Shown here: positions 62,262 to 64,000 of the stretch, in pieces
Layout of the letters: each line of letters begins with the position of its first letter
Position numbering within the stretch: position 1 is the first letter of the stretch
Source of the DNA: an uncultured Clostridia bacterium
Lineage (GTDB): Bacteria > Bacillota > Clostridia > Lachnospirales > CAG-274
Direction of reading: 5' to 3'
NCBI GenBank assembly: GCA_910579745.1
Contig: CAJTVH010000012.1
Span: 1 to 64,000, forward strand
DNA length: 64,000 nucleotides
Position numbers and translations under genes: made by a program
The notes under the pieces: model-generated
The model's input: only the letters and a program-made list of their open reading frames with translations
Databases searched by the model: none
Told to the model about the DNA's origin: nothing

Positions 62262-63119
62262 ATGAATATGGAAGTAAGATACTCAAATCATTTTGAAGAC
62301 GTCAAAAAATATGATACCGAACAGCTTAGAAAACATTTTCTTGTTGAAAAAATTTTTGTTCCAGGAGAGATTAATCTTGTGTATAGTCACAATGACAGAA
62401 TTATTTTCGGCGGTATTGTGCCAACAACGGAATCTTTAAAACTTGAGGGAAGCAAAGAGCTCGCAAGTGATTATTTCCTTCAAAGACGTGAGCTTGGCGT
62501 TATTAATATCGGCGGAGACGGCGTTATAACCATTGATGGGGAAGTTTATGAAATAAACGGACGAGACGGCATTTATGTGGGCATGGGCGCTAAAGACATT
62601 TCTTTCTCAGCGAAAGACCCCAAAAACCCTCCTAAATTTTATATGAACAGCGCTACCGCTCATAAAACTTATCCTACTATTAAAATTGGATTTGACGACG
62701 CTAATCACAGGCCTATGGGTTCTCTTGAGGACTGTAACAAAAGAACTATCAATCAATATGTTCATCCGGAGGTTCTTAAAAGGCTTAACCCGGAAGGGGC
62801 AAGCTGCCAGCTCGCTATGGGTATGACTGTGCTTGAGCCGGGTTCTAACTGGAATACTATGCCTTGTCATACTCATGAGAGAAGAATGGAAGTTTATTTA
62901 TACTTTGGTTTTGACGTTGATAATGTTGTATTCCATATGATGGGAAAACCTGACGAAACAAGACATATTGTTATGAAAAACGAGCAGGCTGTTATTTCTC
63001 CAAGCTGGTCGATTCATTCGGGCGTAGGAACAAAGGCGTATACATTTATTTGGGGGATGGTTGGAGAAAATCAGGAATTTGATGATATGGACCATTGTAA
63101 AACAGGTGATTTAAAATAA
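62262..63119 (+). CDS. kduI: 5-Dehydro-4-deoxy-D-glucuronate isomerase (DKI isomerase)
   Basis: Zinc-dependent cupin enzyme that isomerises 4-deoxy-L-threo-5-hexosulose uronate to 3-deoxy-D-glycero-2,5-hexodiulosonate in pectin breakdown. 285 residues. Zinc ligands H203, H205 and E210 (HTHERRMEV) and H252 (WSIHSG) have the same spacing as H196, H198, E203 and H245 of the E. coli enzyme. ATG 62262 is chosen because CGGAGGT lies 9 bases upstream; an open stretch reaching back to 62112 crosses the hairpin and kdgK end and is not coding. kduD, the next enzyme, is not nearby. Confidence 0.95.
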   Translation: MNMEVRYSNHFEDVKKYDTEQLRKHFLVEKIFVPGEINLVYSHNDRIIFGGIVPTTESLKLEGSKELASDYFLQRRELGVINIGGDGVITIDGEVYEINGRDGIYVGMGAKDISFSAKDPKNPPKFYMNSATAHKTYPTIKIGFDDANHRPMGSLEDCNKRTINQYVHPEVLKRLNPEGASCQLAMGMTVLEPGSNWNTMPCHTHERRMEVYLYFGFDVDNVVFHMMGKPDETRHIVMKNEQAVISPSWSIHSGVGTKAYTFIWGMVGENQEFDDMDHCKTGDLK

Positions 63120-63474
63120 TGTTATGAATTTTAATAATAGGAACCATTGTTTGACTTATGTATAGAATTTAATAGAAACTTGATAGGGAAAATTTTTGAT
63201 GAAATCAAAAGTTCCTTGACGTAAAAAAATTAAGTTAATAAATTTTTATCAATTTTTTAGATAGAATTGTTATAGTGTAAAAGAGTTTTTATTGATTTTA
63301 CTGTATAGTTTTTATCAAAGCGGGGTAAGTTAATTTTTACTTACAAATTAAACGAATATTAATGTTATAAATTTTATTTTTTTAATAGTTTTAAGGTTTT
63401 TAGGGTGTATGGGAAAAAGTGTGTTTATTTTCGGATACACCCTAATTTATTGTATTTTTTGGGAGGATTTTATT
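63120..63474. other. Intergenic region after kduI
   Basis: 355 bases without a gene. A possible promoter is TTGACG (63216-63221) with TAAATT (63239-63244), 17-base spacer, weak -10. The minimal palindrome at 63400-63445 lies just before the last gene. Confidence 0.45.
63400..63445. repeat. Minimal palindrome related to the hairpin-element ends
   Basis: TTAGGGTGTATGGGAAAA (63400-63417) and TTTTCGGATACACCCTAA (63428-63445) form an 18-bp imperfect palindrome with a 10-base loop. The arm resembles the element end CTAGGGCGTATCTGAAAA seen (as complement) at 17169-17186. It could also serve as a terminator of the kdgK-kduI transcript, though no T run follows. Confidence 0.55.
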
Positions 63475-64000
63475 ATGCGGAAAATTATCAAAATTTTTAA
63501 AGTTATGATTTTATCATTTATATTTGTTTTGTCGGGCTGTGGAAGAAATTTTTCTATTGATAGAAATAATAATGATTTTAGAAGTGTCAGTTTTTCCGAT
63601 GAACTTTTAAATTTTTATTTTGAGACTATTTTAGTATATTGTCCTCTTAATTTGGAAGGACCTATAATGGAAATAAAAGATATTTTTGAGAAAGAAACTG
63701 GATGTGAGGTTCAGGTCAACTCGGCTCCGGTTAAAAGTTTAAAAGAGCAGTTAAAAATAAGCAAAAATGGCGAGGTATTTATTTCAGAATCAAGTGATAG
63801 TACTGAAGATATTTCGTTATATGTTTATAAAACAAAAGAATTGGCAGGGCACAAACCTGTTTTAGCGGTTAAAAAAAATAATTTCGCGGGTGTTACTTCT
63901 TTAGATAATCTCATGGAGAATAATGTATTCATTTCTTTTTCTGATTTTGATTCGGGAATAGGAGGCGTTTCTGAAAAGTTTTTAAAATTGTGTTCTGAGA
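63475..64000 (+). CDS. ModA-like extracellular solute-binding lipoprotein, 3' end cut by window
   Basis: The first 175 codons of a lipoprotein. Signal peptide with lipobox FVLSGC, lipidated cysteine at residue 22. From about residue 54 it resembles periplasmic molybdate/tungstate-type binding proteins (ModA family): ILVYCPLNLEGPIMEIKDIF, then EKETGCEVQVNSAP. The typical early Ser/Ala-S anion-binding positions are not clearly preserved (YCPLN instead of AASLT), so the ligand may differ. The start follows GGGAGG. No partner transporter genes are visible before the window ends. Confidence 0.7.
   Translation, partial: MRKIIKIFKVMILSFIFVLSGCGRNFSIDRNNNDFRSVSFSDELLNFYFETILVYCPLNLEGPIMEIKDIFEKETGCEVQVNSAPVKSLKEQLKISKNGEVFISESSDSTEDISLYVYKTKELAGHKPVLAVKKNNFAGVTSLDNLMENNVFISFSDFDSGIGGVSEKFLKLCSE

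Overview
The window (about 64 kb, AT-rich, every recognised gene on the + strand) reads as chromosome of a motile, spore-forming, pectin-degrading anaerobe of the Clostridia, most likely Lachnospirales-like. The evidence is a complete spoIIIAA-AH engulfment operon, a Gram-positive type fla/che operon (flgB to sigD, with FliY, FlhF, FlhG, FapA and a SwrB-like protein), strong AGGAGG ribosome binding sites, TTG/GTG starts, and two large secreted family-1 pectate lyases. No species is claimed.

Layout. 1-1103: 3' part of clpX. 1676-6981: a corrinoid (MetH-activation-like) protein, hemL, an RsmF-type rRNA methylase and the radical-SAM protein YgiQ. 7487-12355: a 1622-residue pectate lyase with its own promoter and terminator. 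12599-18499: spoIIIAA-AH, interrupted by two non-coding gaps. 19021-21601: SAH deaminase-type amidohydrolase plus AhcY family hydrolase. 22279-25180: purM-purN-purD. 25249-56777: the flagellar operon, about 31 kb, from a sigma-A-like promoter to a terminator. 57221-60274: a second pectate lyase. 61120-63119: kdgK and kduI. 63475-end: start of a ModA-like solute-binding lipoprotein.

How the genes work together. The flagellar run encodes rod, hook, MS-ring, C-ring, export gate, stator, FlhF/FlhG placement proteins, a PilZ protein, CheY, CheD and the flagellar sigma factor. cheA, cheW, cheB and a separate cheC are absent from it. The pectate lyases would cut polygalacturonate outside the cell, and KduI and KdgK carry the unsaturated uronates towards KDPG; oligogalacturonate lyase and KduD must lie elsewhere.

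The less ordinary content is between the genes. fliL is followed by two decayed tandem copies of itself. A family of 120-180 bp self-complementary elements sits between spoIIIAF and spoIIIAG (two copies), between flhB and flhA, and upstream of kdgK, with a minimal palindrome near 63420. A second palindrome-rich repeat family occurs at 1266, 57086 and perhaps 37048. A GC-rich hairpin separates kdgK and kduI. No tRNA, rRNA, CRISPR array, transposase gene or phage gene was seen.
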